Assembly: GCF_002269345.1 (NCBI RefSeq) | Contig: NZ_CP022889.1 | Span: 744,001-808,000, forward strand | DNA: 64,000 nt | Source of the DNA: Tsuneonella mangrovi | Lineage (GTDB): Bacteria; Pseudomonadota; Alphaproteobacteria; Sphingomonadales; Sphingomonadaceae | Reading direction: 5' to 3' | Shown: piece by piece, positions 26,318-36,846 of the stretch | How positions within the stretch are numbered: position 1 is the stretch's first letter | How the letters are laid out: each line of letters opens with the position of its first letter | The notes under the pieces: generated by a model | Database searches by the model: none | What the model saw: the letters and a program-made list of their open reading frames with translations, nothing else | What the model was told of the DNA's origin: nothing | Program-made: the position numbers and the translations under genes

Positions 26318-27739
26318 ATGGCAACCGATCGGATTGATGCCGGCGCAGGATCGTCCTCCGACCACAGCGCACCGCCCTCGAAAGGGAACGACATTGTCGG
26401 TCACCCTCGCGGCCTGTGGGTACTTGCCGGGACCGAGCTGTGGGACCGGGTCTCGTTCTACGGCATGCAAGCGCTGTTGGTGCTCTACATGGCGGGCCAG
26501 TTGCTGGTGCCGGGACGGGTCGAGCACATTGCCGGGTTCGGCGCCTATCGCGCAGTCGTCGAGCAGGTTACCGGACCGCTCGTGCCCGAAGCGCTCGCAG
26601 CGCAAACCTTCGGCATCTACGTCGCCATGGTCTCGCTGTTCGCAGCGTTCGGCGGGTTCGTCGGCGACCGCTGGATCAAGCGCAGCCACGCCGTAATCGG
26701 CGGCGGCCTGCTGATGACGATGGGCCACTTCGCGCTCGCATTCGACCGCACGTTCCTGGTTGCGCTGGTGTTGCTCGTGGTCGGAGCGGGTCTGCTGCGC
26801 GGCAATATGATGGCACAGATCAAGGCTCTCTATCCCGAAGGCGACCGGCGCGAAGGCGACGCCTTCCAGATCTACTACCTGATCCTCAACTTCGGCGGCT
26901 TTGTCGCCCCGATCATCACTGGCACACTCGCTGCATTCGTCGGTTGGCATATCGCGTTCGGTTTTGCCGGGTTCGGCATGTTGCTTGGCCTCGTCATCTA
27001 TCTTGTCGGTATGCGTCACCTGCCCAGGCAGGTCATGCCGCCGAAGCGAAAGCGAAACGACAGTCCGCGCGTTCCGCTGACCCGCGGCGAGAAGCGGCGA
27101 GTAGTGGGCCTGTTGTTGTTCTGGCCGATGATCACCGCCTTCTGGGTCACGCAAAGCCAGATCTGGAACGTCTACAACCTGTGGGTGCGCGACCATGTCG
27201 ACCTGCAGGTCGGATCGTTCACCGTGCCGGTTCCATGGCTCCAGTCGCTCGACGGACTGGCGCCTGCGGTCTTGATCCCGACTATGCTTGCGGTGTGGCG
27301 CTGGCAGGCGAAGCGCGGCCACGAACCGGGCCTCGTCGGCAAGCTCTCGATCGGCTGCTTTATCTTTGCGGCAGCGGTAATGCTGCTCGCTTCGGGGCAC
27401 ATGTTCGCCGGAAGCGGCGGCGTGCCTTTGTGGCTGCCGGTGTGCTTCCACATCGTCGCCAACCTTGGTTACGTCTACATCGCACCTGCATCGACCGCGC
27501 TTTTTTCGGCCGAAGCGCCGCCGTCGCTGCGCGGGACGATGATCGGCCTCAGCTCCCTGACCACCTTCTTTGCCGGCTTCATCAGCGGCTGGCTGGGCGG
27601 TCTCTACGTCACGCTCTCGCCCGCCATGTTCTGGACGATCCACGCGGCCATTGTCGGCGGGGCGGGCCTCGTCATTCTGATCATCGGCCCGCTCGCTTCG
27701 CGCCTTTTTGCCAGTGGCGATCCGATCGCGATGGGGTGA
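26318..27739 (+). CDS. POT/PTR-family peptide:H+ symporter
   Basis: This 473-residue polytopic protein carries the PTR2 signature near residue 40 (GTELWDRVSFYGMQALLVLY) and the second family block FQIYYLILNFGGFVAPIITG. It probably imports di- and tripeptides with protons. In the proton-coupling ExxER motif the second glutamate is aspartate (ELWDR). About 12 membrane segments are visible. The 92-bp gap before it holds no recognised element. Confidence 0.88.
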   Translation: MATDRIDAGAGSSSDHSAPPSKGNDIVGHPRGLWVLAGTELWDRVSFYGMQALLVLYMAGQLLVPGRVEHIAGFGAYRAVVEQVTGPLVPEALAAQTFGIYVAMVSLFAAFGGFVGDRWIKRSHAVIGGGLLMTMGHFALAFDRTFLVALVLLVVGAGLLRGNMMAQIKALYPEGDRREGDAFQIYYLILNFGGFVAPIITGTLAAFVGWHIAFGFAGFGMLLGLVIYLVGMRHLPRQVMPPKRKRNDSPRVPLTRGEKRRVVGLLLFWPMITAFWVTQSQIWNVYNLWVRDHVDLQVGSFTVPVPWLQSLDGLAPAVLIPTMLAVWRWQAKRGHEPGLVGKLSIGCFIFAAAVMLLASGHMFAGSGGVPLWLPVCFHIVANLGYVYIAPASTALFSAEAPPSLRGTMIGLSSLTTFFAGFISGWLGGLYVTLSPAMFWTIHAAIVGGAGLVILIIGPLASRLFASGDPIAMG

Positions 27740-27809
27740 CGGGTGACCCGATGTCCTTCTAGATGGTAAGGCTATCCCGAGATCGGTAAACAAGCCTGCG
27801 GAGGCAATC

Positions 27810-28790
<981 letters not shown>

Positions 28791-28879
28791 ACCATCCCAT
28801 GCCCGAATGGCCCTCCTGATCGGGCCCAAGCCGATTTCCCGTCGACACGCGCTGCGAGCGCCCCTAACGGCGCGCGCAC

Positions 28880-29410
28880 ATGGCTTCCATCGTTCCCCTC
28901 GAAGCGGTCGACCCGCAGCTGGTCGAAGACCTGCTCGATGCCGCGTTCGGGCCGGACCGGCACGCGCGCACCGCCTATCGTATCCGCACGGGAATGGACT
29001 GGTTGCCTGCATTGAGCTTCGCCGCGCTCGATGACGACGACTACCTCGTCGGCTCGATCCAGCTGTGGCCGGTGGCGCTGACCGGGACGGGTGGGGACGG
29101 AAAGCCCCGCGCGCACCCGATGCTGATGGTCGGCCCGGTGGCGGTGATGCCCGGGCGGCAGGGAGAAGGGTTCGGCAAGGCGCTGATGGCGACCGCGCTC
29201 GGCGCGATCGACCCCAAGGCGCCGCTGCCGCAAGTCCTGATCGGCGATGCCGAGTACTACGGCCAGTGGGATTTCTCCGCCCGGATGACCGGCGGATGGC
29301 AGTGCCCCGGTCCTTACGAGAAGCACCGCCTGCTTGCCCGCGCGAGCAGCGACGCGGTCCTGCCGGTGGAAGGAATGCTCGGCCCGTGGATCGGAAACTT
29401 GGCGAACTGA
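28880..29410 (+). CDS. GNAT-family N-acetyltransferase
   Basis: This 176-residue protein shows acetyl-CoA-binding motif A as VGPVAVMPGRQGEGFGKALM, followed by VLIGDAEYYGQWDFSA and a C-terminal VLPVEGMLGPW. This layout matches the bacterial YhbS-like GNAT group. The acceptor is unknown. The ATG at 28880 gives the normal N-terminus (ASIVPLEAVDPQLVEDLLDA). It begins a run with DUF1285, nudix and cca, 30 bp before the DUF1285 gene. Confidence 0.82.
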   Translation: MASIVPLEAVDPQLVEDLLDAAFGPDRHARTAYRIRTGMDWLPALSFAALDDDDYLVGSIQLWPVALTGTGGDGKPRAHPMLMVGPVAVMPGRQGEGFGKALMATALGAIDPKAPLPQVLIGDAEYYGQWDFSARMTGGWQCPGPYEKHRLLARASSDAVLPVEGMLGPWIGNLAN

Positions 29411-29440
29411 CCGCGATCTGGCATCCGCGCTCAGGACGCC

Positions 29441-29980
29441 ATGCCATACGAACCGCCACCTGAAATCGCCGGACTGTCGCTGGCAGAGCTCGCCGAGCAG
29501 GTGGCCGCTCGCAAATTGCCGCCGGTCGACAGCTGGAGTCCTGCGGAAACGGGCGAAAGCCACATGGCGATCGCCGCCGACGGCAGCTGGACCCACGAGG
29601 GCAGCGTGATCGCCCGGCCCGCAATGGTCCGCGCGTTCGCTTCGCTGCTGATGTGCGACGCAGCGGGGCGGCACTGGCTGGTCACTCCGACGCAGAGGCT
29701 TTCGGTGGAAGTTGCCGATGCGGCCTTCATCGCCACCGACATGACCGAGAAAGACGGCGCGCTGGCATTTCGCCTCAACACCGACGAGATCGTGATCGCC
29801 GGGCCGGACAATCCGCTGGTCGCGCGCGGCGATGCGGAGACCCCGGCGCTCTACCTTGCCGTGCGGCACGGCTGCGAAGCACGGCTCAATCGCTCGACCT
29901 ACGAGCAGCTCGCGCTCGCTGCCGACGATGCGTGGCGCGTGGCCAGCAGGGGCGAGAGCTACTCGCTGGTGCCGGCATGA
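29441..29980 (+). CDS. DUF1285 protein
   Basis: This 179-residue protein matches DUF1285, with HMAIAADGSWTHEGSVI, a central FASLLMCDAAGRHWLVTPTQ, and a C-terminal LYLAVRHGCEARLNRSTYEQL. The function is unknown. The DUF1285-nudix-cca order is recurrent in alphaproteobacteria, which suggests a link to CoA or RNA metabolism, but that is inference. Its TGA overlaps the nudix ATG. Confidence 0.85.
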   Translation: MPYEPPPEIAGLSLAELAEQVAARKLPPVDSWSPAETGESHMAIAADGSWTHEGSVIARPAMVRAFASLLMCDAAGRHWLVTPTQRLSVEVADAAFIATDMTEKDGALAFRLNTDEIVIAGPDNPLVARGDAETPALYLAVRHGCEARLNRSTYEQLALAADDAWRVASRGESYSLVPA

Positions 29981-30588
29981 GCGTGCTCTACGACCGCCTG
30001 ACCCGCGCGCTGGAGATCGGCCACGCGCGCGAGGTCGACCTGCTCGAAGACGCGATGGCCGTGCCGGACGACCTGCGCGCGGCAGCCGTGCTGATCGCGG
30101 TTACCGATCGGCCCGAGAATGCTGGTGGTCCGGGCGTGATCCTCACCCATCGCCCCGACACGATGCGCCAGCACGCCGGGCAGGCCGCGTTCCCCGGCGG
30201 CAAGCTCGATCCCGGCGAGGATGCGGTCGAAGCGGCCTTGCGCGAAGCCCACGAAGAGATTGCGCTCGACCCGCGCGAAGTGAAGATCATCGGCCCGTCG
30301 GACCCGTTCCGCACCCGCACCGGCTACGACATCACGCCGGTGCTGGCGGTCGTGCCGCCGGATCTGCCGCTGGTGCCCAACCCGGCCGAAGTGCGCGAAG
30401 TGTTCGAACCGCCGCTCGGCTTCATCCTCGACCGCGCCAACCAGGTCCGGCGGACGGTGGAATGGGAAGGCGCGCCGCGCACCTATTTCGAGATCATGTG
30501 GCAGGGCCACCGCATCTGGGGCGTGACCGCGGCGATCATCGGCAACCTCTCGCGCCGCCTCCCGATGACGGAGCTGTTCGATGGCTAG
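29977..30588 (+). CDS. CoA pyrophosphatase (Nudix hydrolase)
   Basis: The 203-residue Nudix hydrolase has the box GGKLDPGEDAVEAALREAHE completed by EIAL, and the preceding TMRQHAGQAAFPGG that marks the NudL/CoA diphosphatase subfamily. It likely cleaves CoA or its oxidised derivatives to 4'-phosphopantetheine and 3',5'-ADP. The start is an ATGA overlap with DUF1285, and its end overlaps cca by 8 bp. Confidence 0.88.
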   Translation: MSVLYDRLTRALEIGHAREVDLLEDAMAVPDDLRAAAVLIAVTDRPENAGGPGVILTHRPDTMRQHAGQAAFPGGKLDPGEDAVEAALREAHEEIALDPREVKIIGPSDPFRTRTGYDITPVLAVVPPDLPLVPNPAEVREVFEPPLGFILDRANQVRRTVEWEGAPRTYFEIMWQGHRIWGVTAAIIGNLSRRLPMTELFDG

Positions 30589-31756
30589 GCTGCCTGACGC
30601 CGACTGGACCCGGCGCGAAGGACTCGCGCAGCTGGTGGCGGCGCTGGGCGGGCCGGAGTGCGTGCGGTGGGTCGGCGGCGCGGTGCGCGACACCCTGCTC
30701 GACCATCCGGTGCGCGATATCGACGCGGCGACCACCTTGCATCCCGACGATGTGATCGATCGCCTCAAGCAGGCAGGCATCCGCGTGGTGCCGACCGGGA
30801 TCGACCACGGCACGGTGACCGCGATCCTGCCGGGTGGCCCAGTCGAAGTGACCACTTTGCGAAAGGACGTCAGCACCGACGGTCGGCGCGCCACGGTCGA
30901 GTTCGCCAGCAATTGGCAAGACGATGCCGCGCGGCGAGACTTCACCATCAACGCGCTGTTCGCCGATCCACAGTCCCTCGAGGTGTTCGACTATTTCGGC
31001 GGGCTGGACGACCTTGCCGCGCGCCGGGTGCGCTTCATCGGCCACGCCCGCGACCGTATCCGCGAGGATCACTTGCGGATACTGCGCTACTATCGCTTCC
31101 AGGCGCGCTTCGGTGCCGAGCTCGACCGGGAGGCGGAGGATGCCTGCGCCGACCTGGCGGGCACGCTCAAGGGCCTCAGTCGCGAACGGGTGGCGTGGGA
31201 GCTGCTCGCACTGCTTGCCCTGCCCGATCCCTCGCCCACCGTCGCCCGGATGCGCGAATGCGGGGTCCTGCCGGTGGTCCTGCCCGAGGCAGGTCCGCAC
31301 GAGGTCGAAAATCTTGTGCGCACAATCGAATCGGAGCGCACGTTCGGGATCGATCCCGACGCTATTCGCCGCATGGCCGCGCTACTGCCCCCGGTGCGGG
31401 CAATCGCCGAGACCGTCTCGGCGCGCTTGCGGCTCTCCAGGGCGCAGCGCGAGCGGCTAACCTGCGCTGCGTCGCGCACTGCCAACGATGCGCTCGACCA
31501 GAAGGCGCTGGCCTACGAGAACGGGACCGCTTGCGCGATCGACCGCATTCTCCTCGGCGGTGGCGACCCGTCGCAGCTGGTCGGCTGGCAAGCGCCGACT
31601 TTCCCGCTCAAGGGCGGCGAGATCGTCGCGCGCGGCGTTTCGGCCGGGCCCGAGGTAGCGCGCATCCTGCGGTCGGTCGAGCGCCGCTGGATCGCGGAGG
31701 GCTTCCCCCCGCGCGAACGGGTCGAGCAGTTGCTGGCCGAAGCATTGGCCAACTGA
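30581..31756 (+). CDS. cca: CCA tRNA nucleotidyltransferase (class II)
   Basis: This enzyme adds or repairs the CCA tail of tRNAs. The 391-residue protein has VRWVGGAVRDTLLDHPVRDI with the nucleotidyltransferase aspartates, GTVTAILPGGPVEVTTLRKD, RRDFTINALFADP, and the ERIR-like RDRIREDHLRILRYYRFQAR block. Both tRNA genes of this window already encode CCA. It is the last gene of the four-gene run starting at the GNAT gene, overlapping nudix by 8 bp. Confidence 0.92.
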   Translation: MARLPDADWTRREGLAQLVAALGGPECVRWVGGAVRDTLLDHPVRDIDAATTLHPDDVIDRLKQAGIRVVPTGIDHGTVTAILPGGPVEVTTLRKDVSTDGRRATVEFASNWQDDAARRDFTINALFADPQSLEVFDYFGGLDDLAARRVRFIGHARDRIREDHLRILRYYRFQARFGAELDREAEDACADLAGTLKGLSRERVAWELLALLALPDPSPTVARMRECGVLPVVLPEAGPHEVENLVRTIESERTFGIDPDAIRRMAALLPPVRAIAETVSARLRLSRAQRERLTCAASRTANDALDQKALAYENGTACAIDRILLGGGDPSQLVGWQAPTFPLKGGEIVARGVSAGPEVARILRSVERRWIAEGFPPRERVEQLLAEALAN

Positions 31757-31815
31757 CGGCATTCAGGATCCCAAGCGGCTGCGTTGAGTGACCGAAATGG
31801 GGTGGGAAGCGGGCC

Positions 31816-32070
31816 CTAATTAGTTTCTTGGCTGCTAGCCCATCGACCCATGAGGTACCTAACGCTTGGGATTGTGTATCGGACGATCCAAATGATGCAG
31901 GCAGCGCCTGCCAAAACCTGATTGATCAGGTTTGCAGGCTGAGTCATCAGAGTCAAATAGCGATCAATACCAATATGATAGAGCTGAATAGCACCGTATG
32001 GCACCGCCAGAAGTGGGGCGGTGATCGCGATTACAGACTTTGATGGAGTCGGCTCCCAACGTCCCAGCAT
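31816..32070 (-). CDS. Small hypothetical membrane protein
   Basis: This 84-residue reading frame has two hydrophobic segments (VIAITAPLLAVPYGAIQLY and LINQVLAGAACIIWIVRYTI), a tyrosine-rich loop between them, and a charged end. It could be a two-helix membrane protein. I do not recognise a family and see no strong ribosome-binding site. The DNA is clearly more AT-rich than the surroundings, so this may be acquired or remnant sequence. ATG 32070 is used; 32085 is possible. Confidence 0.35.
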   Translation of the reverse strand: MLGRWEPTPSKSVIAITAPLLAVPYGAIQLYHIGIDRYLTLMTQPANLINQVLAGAACIIWIVRYTIPSVRYLMGRWASSQETN

Positions 32071-32085
32071 TTCGAACCTTCTCAC

Positions 32086-32541
32086 AAAGAGGTTGTTCGG
32101 CTGCTTCTACAAACGAAAGCGTTGAATGTCGAACGTCCGCGATCGGGTCGTTAGCGGAATGTCCGCATTGGCGCCCTCAGTCATCACACCGGACAGAATT
32201 CGGCCAGCAATTTCGCTCTGTCCTACGCGGGGTAAATCGGCCACCCTGCCCGACATGACCGGCGCACCCTCACTCGTCTCGCCTCTTTACCAATTCGGCC
32301 CACGCCATGTGTGGACTTCGTATTCCCCGAAAGTCACACCGCGCAATTCTTCAACGCGCGCAAGCCGCTGCGATCCCGCGCGATTTCGCCGAAAGTCACA
32401 TCCTTCAAGGCCGAGGATAGCGTTCCATCCCCGCCGGACCGCCGTTCAATCGTCGGCCATCCGCAGGAGCCCCAAGCCCCTAGCTTTCCGCCCCCACCCC
32501 GCCTAGCACGGGTTTCGAAACGCAACTCGAGGAGAGATTCG
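32086..32541. other. Gene-poor stretch before the MDR gene
   Basis: No convincing gene is present in these 456 bp. A segment at about 32125-32175 contains GTCCGC and its reverse complement GCGGA around GGTCGTT, and loosely resembles the reverse complement of 43470-43505, a possible degraded dispersed element. CCGAAAGTCACA recurs 62 bp apart near 32327 and 32389. A clear GAGGAGAG ribosome-binding site closes the region before 32542. Confidence 0.4.
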
Positions 32542-33654
32542 ATGCCCACCACCGGCAAGCAGCTGTTCACCACCCTCACCGCCGACGGCACGCTGACGGT
32601 CGAGATCGTCGATACCCAGTTTCCCGATCCCACGGGTAACCAGGTGCTGGTGAAAATGGAGGCCGCGCCGATCAACCCGAGCGATCTCGCGATCCTGACC
32701 AGTGCGGCGGACCTCGAGAATGCGGACTACTCGCCCGGCAAGTTCGTCGCCAATATGCCCGAACCGTTCAACACCGGATCGAAGGCACGCCACGGGGCGC
32801 GACTGCCGGCCGGCAACGAAGGCGCGGGCACCGTCGTCGCGACTGGTGACAGCGACATGGCCAAGGCGCTGATGGGCCAGCGCGTCGCCTGCGTGCCGGG
32901 CAATGCCTATTCGCAATACTGCATCGCCGATGCCGCGATGTGCCTGCCGCTGGGCGACCACTCGGCGGAAGAAGGCGCGAGCGCGTTCGTCAACCCGATG
33001 ACCGCGCTGGGCTTTGCCGAGAACGCCAAGATGGATGGGCAGAAGGCCATCGTCCACACCGCCGCCGCATCGAACCTGGGCCAGATGCTGATCAAGATCT
33101 GCCAGGAAGACGGGCTGGAGCTGGTCAACATCGTCCGCAAGGCCGAGCACGTCGACCTGCTCAAGGGCCTCGGCGCGAAGTGGGTGGTCAATTCGTCGGA
33201 CAGCGACTTCATGGCGCAGCTGCGCGCGGCGATCGATGCGACCGACGCGTTCTACGGCTTCGACCCGATCGGTGGCGGCCACGCGACCGACAACGTGTTC
33301 AAGGCGATGGAGCAGGTCGCGGTATCGAAGATGACCGAATACAGCCGCTACGGCTCGAACCAGCCGAAGCGGATGTTCATCTACGGCCGGCTCGACATGG
33401 GGCCGACGATCCTCACCCCCAGTTACGGCTTCGGCTGGACGTTGTCGGGCTGGTTGCTGACCCCGTTCCTCCAGCAGGCGGGCATGGAAACGATGATGCG
33501 GATGCGCCAGCGGGTGCTCGCCAACATCACCACCACGTTCGCCAGCAGCTACAAGCGCAAGGTCAACCTCGAGGAGATGCTGACCAAGGACGCGGTGACC
33601 GACTATCGCCAGATGAAGACCGGCGAGAAGTACCTCGTCACGCCGTGGAGCTGA
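32542..33654 (+). CDS. Medium-chain dehydrogenase/reductase family protein
   Basis: The 370-residue MDR protein has a GroES-like N-terminal half (VLVKMEAAPINPSDLAIL, LPAGNEGAGTVVATGD) and a Rossmann half with HTAAASNLGQMLIKICQED. The cysteine and histidine zinc ligands of alcohol dehydrogenases are not obvious, so it may be a quinone-oxidoreductase-like or trans-enoyl reductase-like enzyme. The substrate is unknown. The start is supported by GAGGAGAG nine bases upstream. It ends two bases before the convergent asparaginase. Confidence 0.83.
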   Translation: MPTTGKQLFTTLTADGTLTVEIVDTQFPDPTGNQVLVKMEAAPINPSDLAILTSAADLENADYSPGKFVANMPEPFNTGSKARHGARLPAGNEGAGTVVATGDSDMAKALMGQRVACVPGNAYSQYCIADAAMCLPLGDHSAEEGASAFVNPMTALGFAENAKMDGQKAIVHTAAASNLGQMLIKICQEDGLELVNIVRKAEHVDLLKGLGAKWVVNSSDSDFMAQLRAAIDATDAFYGFDPIGGGHATDNVFKAMEQVAVSKMTEYSRYGSNQPKRMFIYGRLDMGPTILTPSYGFGWTLSGWLLTPFLQQAGMETMMRMRQRVLANITTTFASSYKRKVNLEEMLTKDAVTDYRQMKTGEKYLVTPWS

Positions 33655-33655
33655 G

Positions 33656-34636
33656 TTAGCGCCTATCGAACTCGGCCTGCATCGCCGCCGGATCGCTGGC
33701 CCCGGCGGCGAGCAACAGCTGGAGCAGGATGCGGGCCTTGGGCGGATTGAGCGCGCGGGCGGCGACAAAGCCGTTGGCCTCGTCCTCCGGCTCGCGGTCG
33801 ACCAGCCCCTGGTCGATCCGGCTGGCGCGGACCACCGCAACGCCCTCGGCGGCGAGCTGCTTCAGGGCCTGCCGCACGGGGTCGGGCATGTTGCCCTCGC
33901 CCACACCAGCGACGACAACGCCGCGCGTTTGCGGCGAAGTCAGGCGGGCGACGTAGTCCGGCTCGATCCCCGCCCAGATGGGCAGGATCGGCACTTCGGG
34001 AAGGTCGGGCGAATAGGCGAACCGCGCGGCCTCGCCCACCCGCCACGGCGCGCCGAACCAGTCGAGCGCACTGGGGGTGACGAGGCCGATCGATTCGCGG
34101 GGGTAACCGCGGAAGGCGTCGGTGCCGCGGGTGTTGACCTTGCGCACGTCGCGCGCGGCGAACACCCGGTCGCCCATCACCACCAGCACCCCGCGCCCCG
34201 CGGCGTCGGGATCGCTCGCCACCCGCACCGCGTTGGCGAAATTGCGCAAGCCGTCCGACCCCACCGCATCGGCAGGCCGCATCGCACCGACCAGCACCAC
34301 GGGCTTGGTTGTCGGCAGCGTCAGGTCGAGCAGGAACGCGGTCTCCTCGGCCGTGTCGGTGCCGTGGGTCACGATCACGCCGGCGATGTCGGGGGCGCTC
34401 ATCGCCTCAACGATGCCTTCGTGCAGCGCACTCCAGATCGCGGGCGTGATATCTTCGGAGCCGATATTGGCGACCTGCCGACCCGACAGCTCAGCCGAAA
34501 GGTCAAGCTCGGCAACGTGGGCGAGCAATTCGTCGATCCCGATTTGCCCGGGGCGATAGTCGTGGCGGGTCGCTGAACCGGCCTTCCCGGCGATCGTGCC
34601 GCCGGTCGCCAGCACCAGGATGTGCGGATTTCCCAT
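33656..34636 (-). CDS. L-asparaginase
   Basis: This 326-residue enzyme hydrolyses asparagine to aspartate and ammonia. It has both active-site threonine motifs: ILVLATGGTIAG at the N-terminus and VIVTHGTDTAEETAFLLDL near residue 90, plus GAMRPADAVGSDGLRN. No signal peptide is visible, so it is probably cytoplasmic, although the sequence is nearer the type II group. It appears to be a single-gene unit whose promoter region is shared with the start of tRNA-Val. Confidence 0.88.
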   Translation of the reverse strand: MGNPHILVLATGGTIAGKAGSATRHDYRPGQIGIDELLAHVAELDLSAELSGRQVANIGSEDITPAIWSALHEGIVEAMSAPDIAGVIVTHGTDTAEETAFLLDLTLPTTKPVVLVGAMRPADAVGSDGLRNFANAVRVASDPDAAGRGVLVVMGDRVFAARDVRKVNTRGTDAFRGYPRESIGLVTPSALDWFGAPWRVGEAARFAYSPDLPEVPILPIWAGIEPDYVARLTSPQTRGVVVAGVGEGNMPDPVRQALKQLAAEGVAVVRASRIDQGLVDREPEDEANGFVAARALNPPKARILLQLLLAAGASDPAAMQAEFDRR

Positions 34637-34655
34637 GCCCGGCCCCTAGCCCCGA

Positions 34656-34683
34656 TTGACCTGCGCCGCCAAGCGGCTAGAAG
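34656..34683 (+). promoter_or_regulatory. Probable promoter of tRNA-Val
   Basis: TTGACC at 34656-34661 and TAGAAG at 34678-34683 are separated by 16 bp, and the tRNA begins 17 bp after the -10-like box. This is the expected distance for a sigma-70-type promoter. Confidence 0.5.
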
Positions 34684-34699
34684 CGCGCGCACCCGGATG

Positions 34700-34775
34700 G
34701 GGCGCTTAGCTCAGTTGGTAGAGCATCTCGTTTACACCGAGAGGGTCGGCGGTTCGAGCCCGTCAGCGCCCACCA
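34700..34775 (+). tRNA. tRNA-Val (anticodon TAC)
   Basis: The 76-nt gene folds as a cloverleaf. Acceptor arms GGGCGCT and AGCGCCC pair, the D arm is GCTCAGTTGGTAGAGC, the anticodon stem TCTCG/CGAGA encloses TTTACAC with anticodon TAC, and the T arm contains GGTTCGAGCC. The CCA tail is encoded. A large hairpin begins at its last base. Confidence 0.96.
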
Positions 34776-34823
34776 GTTTTCGCTGGACAAGACCGCCCAG
34801 CAGGACGGCTTTGCGCGAAAACT
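34775..34823 (+). terminator. Hairpin downstream of tRNA-Val
   Basis: AGTTTTCGC (34775-34783) and GCGAAAACT (34815-34823) are perfect 9-bp inverted repeats that start at the tRNA's last base. They are followed by CCCGAGC. The same arrangement follows tRNA-Thr at 54502-54551. It may act in termination or 3' processing. Confidence 0.5.
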
Positions 34824-34859
34824 CCCGAGCACAAGCGAAGCGCGCCAGGTGCTCCCCGC

Positions 34860-35468
34860 TCAATCCCCCGGATCGACAGCTTCGTCGACCAGCGCGCGCG
34901 CCTCGGGGCTCGACCAGTCGTAGCCGCCAACCACCCGGGCGACTTCGCTACCGCTCGAATCGTAGAGCACCGTCGTGGGCAGCACGCCGTCGCCGAACTT
35001 TGTCGAAAGCTTGGTATCGGGATCGAGCCACGGCTGGAGGTGCTTGAATTTTTCCTTGGCGAAAAACGGCGGAACCAGCTTCTTGCCCTGCAGGTCCTGG
35101 CTGACGGTGATCACGCGCAGCCTGCCCTGGTATTCGCCCGCCAGCGCGTCGAGCATCGGCATCTCTTTGATGCACGGCGCGCACCACGTCGCCCACAGGT
35201 TGAGCAGCACCGGCTGGCCCGAAAGCGCGGCGGTGTTGAGCGTCTTGCCCACCGGATCGACCACGTTGATCGCGGGCATCAGCTCACCCGCATGGCTGCG
35301 ATCGACAACCCCTGCGAGCGTTTCCGGCGCCGCCGGCACACTGGAAGCACTCGGCTGTTCTTGCGGCTGGGCCGGTTCCTGCTTACTGCACCCCGCCAGC
35401 ACGGCAGCCGAAAGAACCAGCGTGAGCGACGACTTGAAGAACGATAGCGACAAGGGGGCAAACTCCAT
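34860..35468 (-). CDS. TlpA-like thioredoxin-fold lipoprotein
   Basis: The 202-residue protein has a lipoprotein signal ([13 protein letters not shown]) followed by a proline- and glutamine-rich linker. The thioredoxin-like domain has active site WATWCAPC and a [10 protein letters not shown] cis-proline loop. It probably acts as a periplasmic disulfide reductant, for example for cytochrome maturation. ATG 35468 shares CATG with the divergent argH start. A TTG at 35453, with GGAG nine bases upstream, is a credible alternative that would still keep the signal peptide. Confidence 0.86.
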   Translation of the reverse strand: MEFAPLSLSFFKSSLTLVLSAAVLAGCSKQEPAQPQEQPSASSVPAAPETLAGVVDRSHAGELMPAINVVDPVGKTLNTAALSGQPVLLNLWATWCAPCIKEMPMLDALAGEYQGRLRVITVSQDLQGKKLVPPFFAKEKFKHLQPWLDPDTKLSTKFGDGVLPTTVLYDSSGSEVARVVGGYDWSSPEARALVDEAVDPGD

Positions 35469-36846
35469 GTGGGGTGGGCGCTTCGCTGAAGGGCCTAGCG
35501 CGATCATGCGCGAAATCAACGCTTCGATCCCGTTCGACAAGGCGCTGTGGCGGCAGGATATCCGCGCATCGAAGGCACATGCGCGCATGCTGGGCAAGAC
35601 CGGGATCATTTCCGAGAAGGATTGTGCTGCGATCCTTGAAGGTCTCGACAAGATCGAGGCCGAGTTCGCCACAAACGGCGTGCCGGAGGACTGGGACCTC
35701 GAGGATATCCACATGACCACCGAGAGCCGGCTGGCCGAACTGATCGGCCCGGCGGCGGGACGGCTGCACACCGCGCGCAGCCGCAACGACCAGGTCGCGA
35801 CCGACTTCAAGCTGTGGGTCGACGGCGCGCTTTGGTCGGCACAGGCCGCTTTGTCGGCTCTCCAGCAAGCGCTGGTCACCCGCGCCGGAGAACATGCCGA
35901 TAGCGTCATGCCCGGATTTACCCATTTGCAGACCGCGCAGCCGGTGACGCTCGGCCACCACCTGATGGCCTACTATGAGATGTTCGAACGGGACATCAGC
36001 CGGATTTGTTCGGCAAGCGTCCATCTTAGCGCTTGCCCGCTTGGCAGCGCTGCCCTCGCCGGGACGGGATTTCCGATTGATCGCGACATGACGGCGGAGG
36101 AGCTCGGGTTTTCGAATGGTCCGACTCGCAATTCACTCGATGCCGTCTCCGATCGCGATTTCGCGCTCGATTACCTGTTCTTCGCCAGCCAGTGCGCGCT
36201 GCACCTTTCGCGACTGGCGGAGGAATTGATCCTGTGGGCCAGCCAGCCGTTCGGCTTCGTGAAAATGCCCGATACGCTCTCCACCGGCAGCAGCATCATG
36301 CCGCAGAAGAAGAACCCCGACGCGGCCGAGCTGGTGCGCGGACACGCCGGGCGGATCATCGGCTGCACCACCGCGCTGATGGTGACGATGAAGGGCCTGC
36401 CGCTCGCCTATTCGAAGGATATGCAGGACGACAAGCCACCGGTGTTCGAAGCGGCAGGGCTGCTCGAGCTGTGTATTGCCGCGATGACCGGAATGATCGC
36501 CGATTGCCATTTCAACACCGAGCGAATGCGTCAGGCGGCCGAGCTTGGCTATGCCACTGCGACCGACCTTGCCGACTGGCTCGTGCGTGAAGCCGACATC
36601 CCGTTCCGCGAAGCCCACCACATTACCGGGGCGGCGGTGAAGCTGGCGGAGAGAAAGGGTATAGCACTCGACGAACTCGCGCTCGACGAGCTCAGGGCAA
36701 TCGACTCGCGGATCGACGAGCGGGTCTATGCCGCGCTGTCGGTCGAAAGCTCGGTTGCCGCACGCGCCAGCTATGGCGGGACCGCGCCCGAACAGGTAAG
36801 GATGCAGGTCGCCGCAGCACGCAAGGCGCTGGGGATGGAGGACTGA
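35467..36846 (+). CDS. argH: Argininosuccinate lyase
   Basis: ArgH splits argininosuccinate into arginine and fumarate. The 459-residue protein starts [14 protein letters not shown] and carries [35 protein letters not shown] and the superfamily signature [18 protein letters not shown] lies eight bases before the ATG at 35467. GTG 35422 and TTG 35434 are in frame upstream but would lie inside the tlpA signal peptide. Its TGA overlaps the next ATG. Confidence 0.95.
   Translation: MWGGRFAEGPSAIMREINASIPFDKALWRQDIRASKAHARMLGKTGIISEKDCAAILEGLDKIEAEFATNGVPEDWDLEDIHMTTESRLAELIGPAAGRLHTARSRNDQVATDFKLWVDGALWSAQAALSALQQALVTRAGEHADSVMPGFTHLQTAQPVTLGHHLMAYYEMFERDISRICSASVHLSACPLGSAALAGTGFPIDRDMTAEELGFSNGPTRNSLDAVSDRDFALDYLFFASQCALHLSRLAEELILWASQPFGFVKMPDTLSTGSSIMPQKKNPDAAELVRGHAGRIIGCTTALMVTMKGLPLAYSKDMQDDKPPVFEAAGLLELCIAAMTGMIADCHFNTERMRQAAELGYATATDLADWLVREADIPFREAHHITGAAVKLAERKGIALDELALDELRAIDSRIDERVYAALSVESSVAARASYGGTAPEQVRMQVAAARKALGMED

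Noticed and set aside
34860-35909. Longer N-terminus for the TlpA-like gene
   Set aside because: Residues upstream of 35468 are antisense to argH, and the lipoprotein signal begins at 35468 or shortly after.
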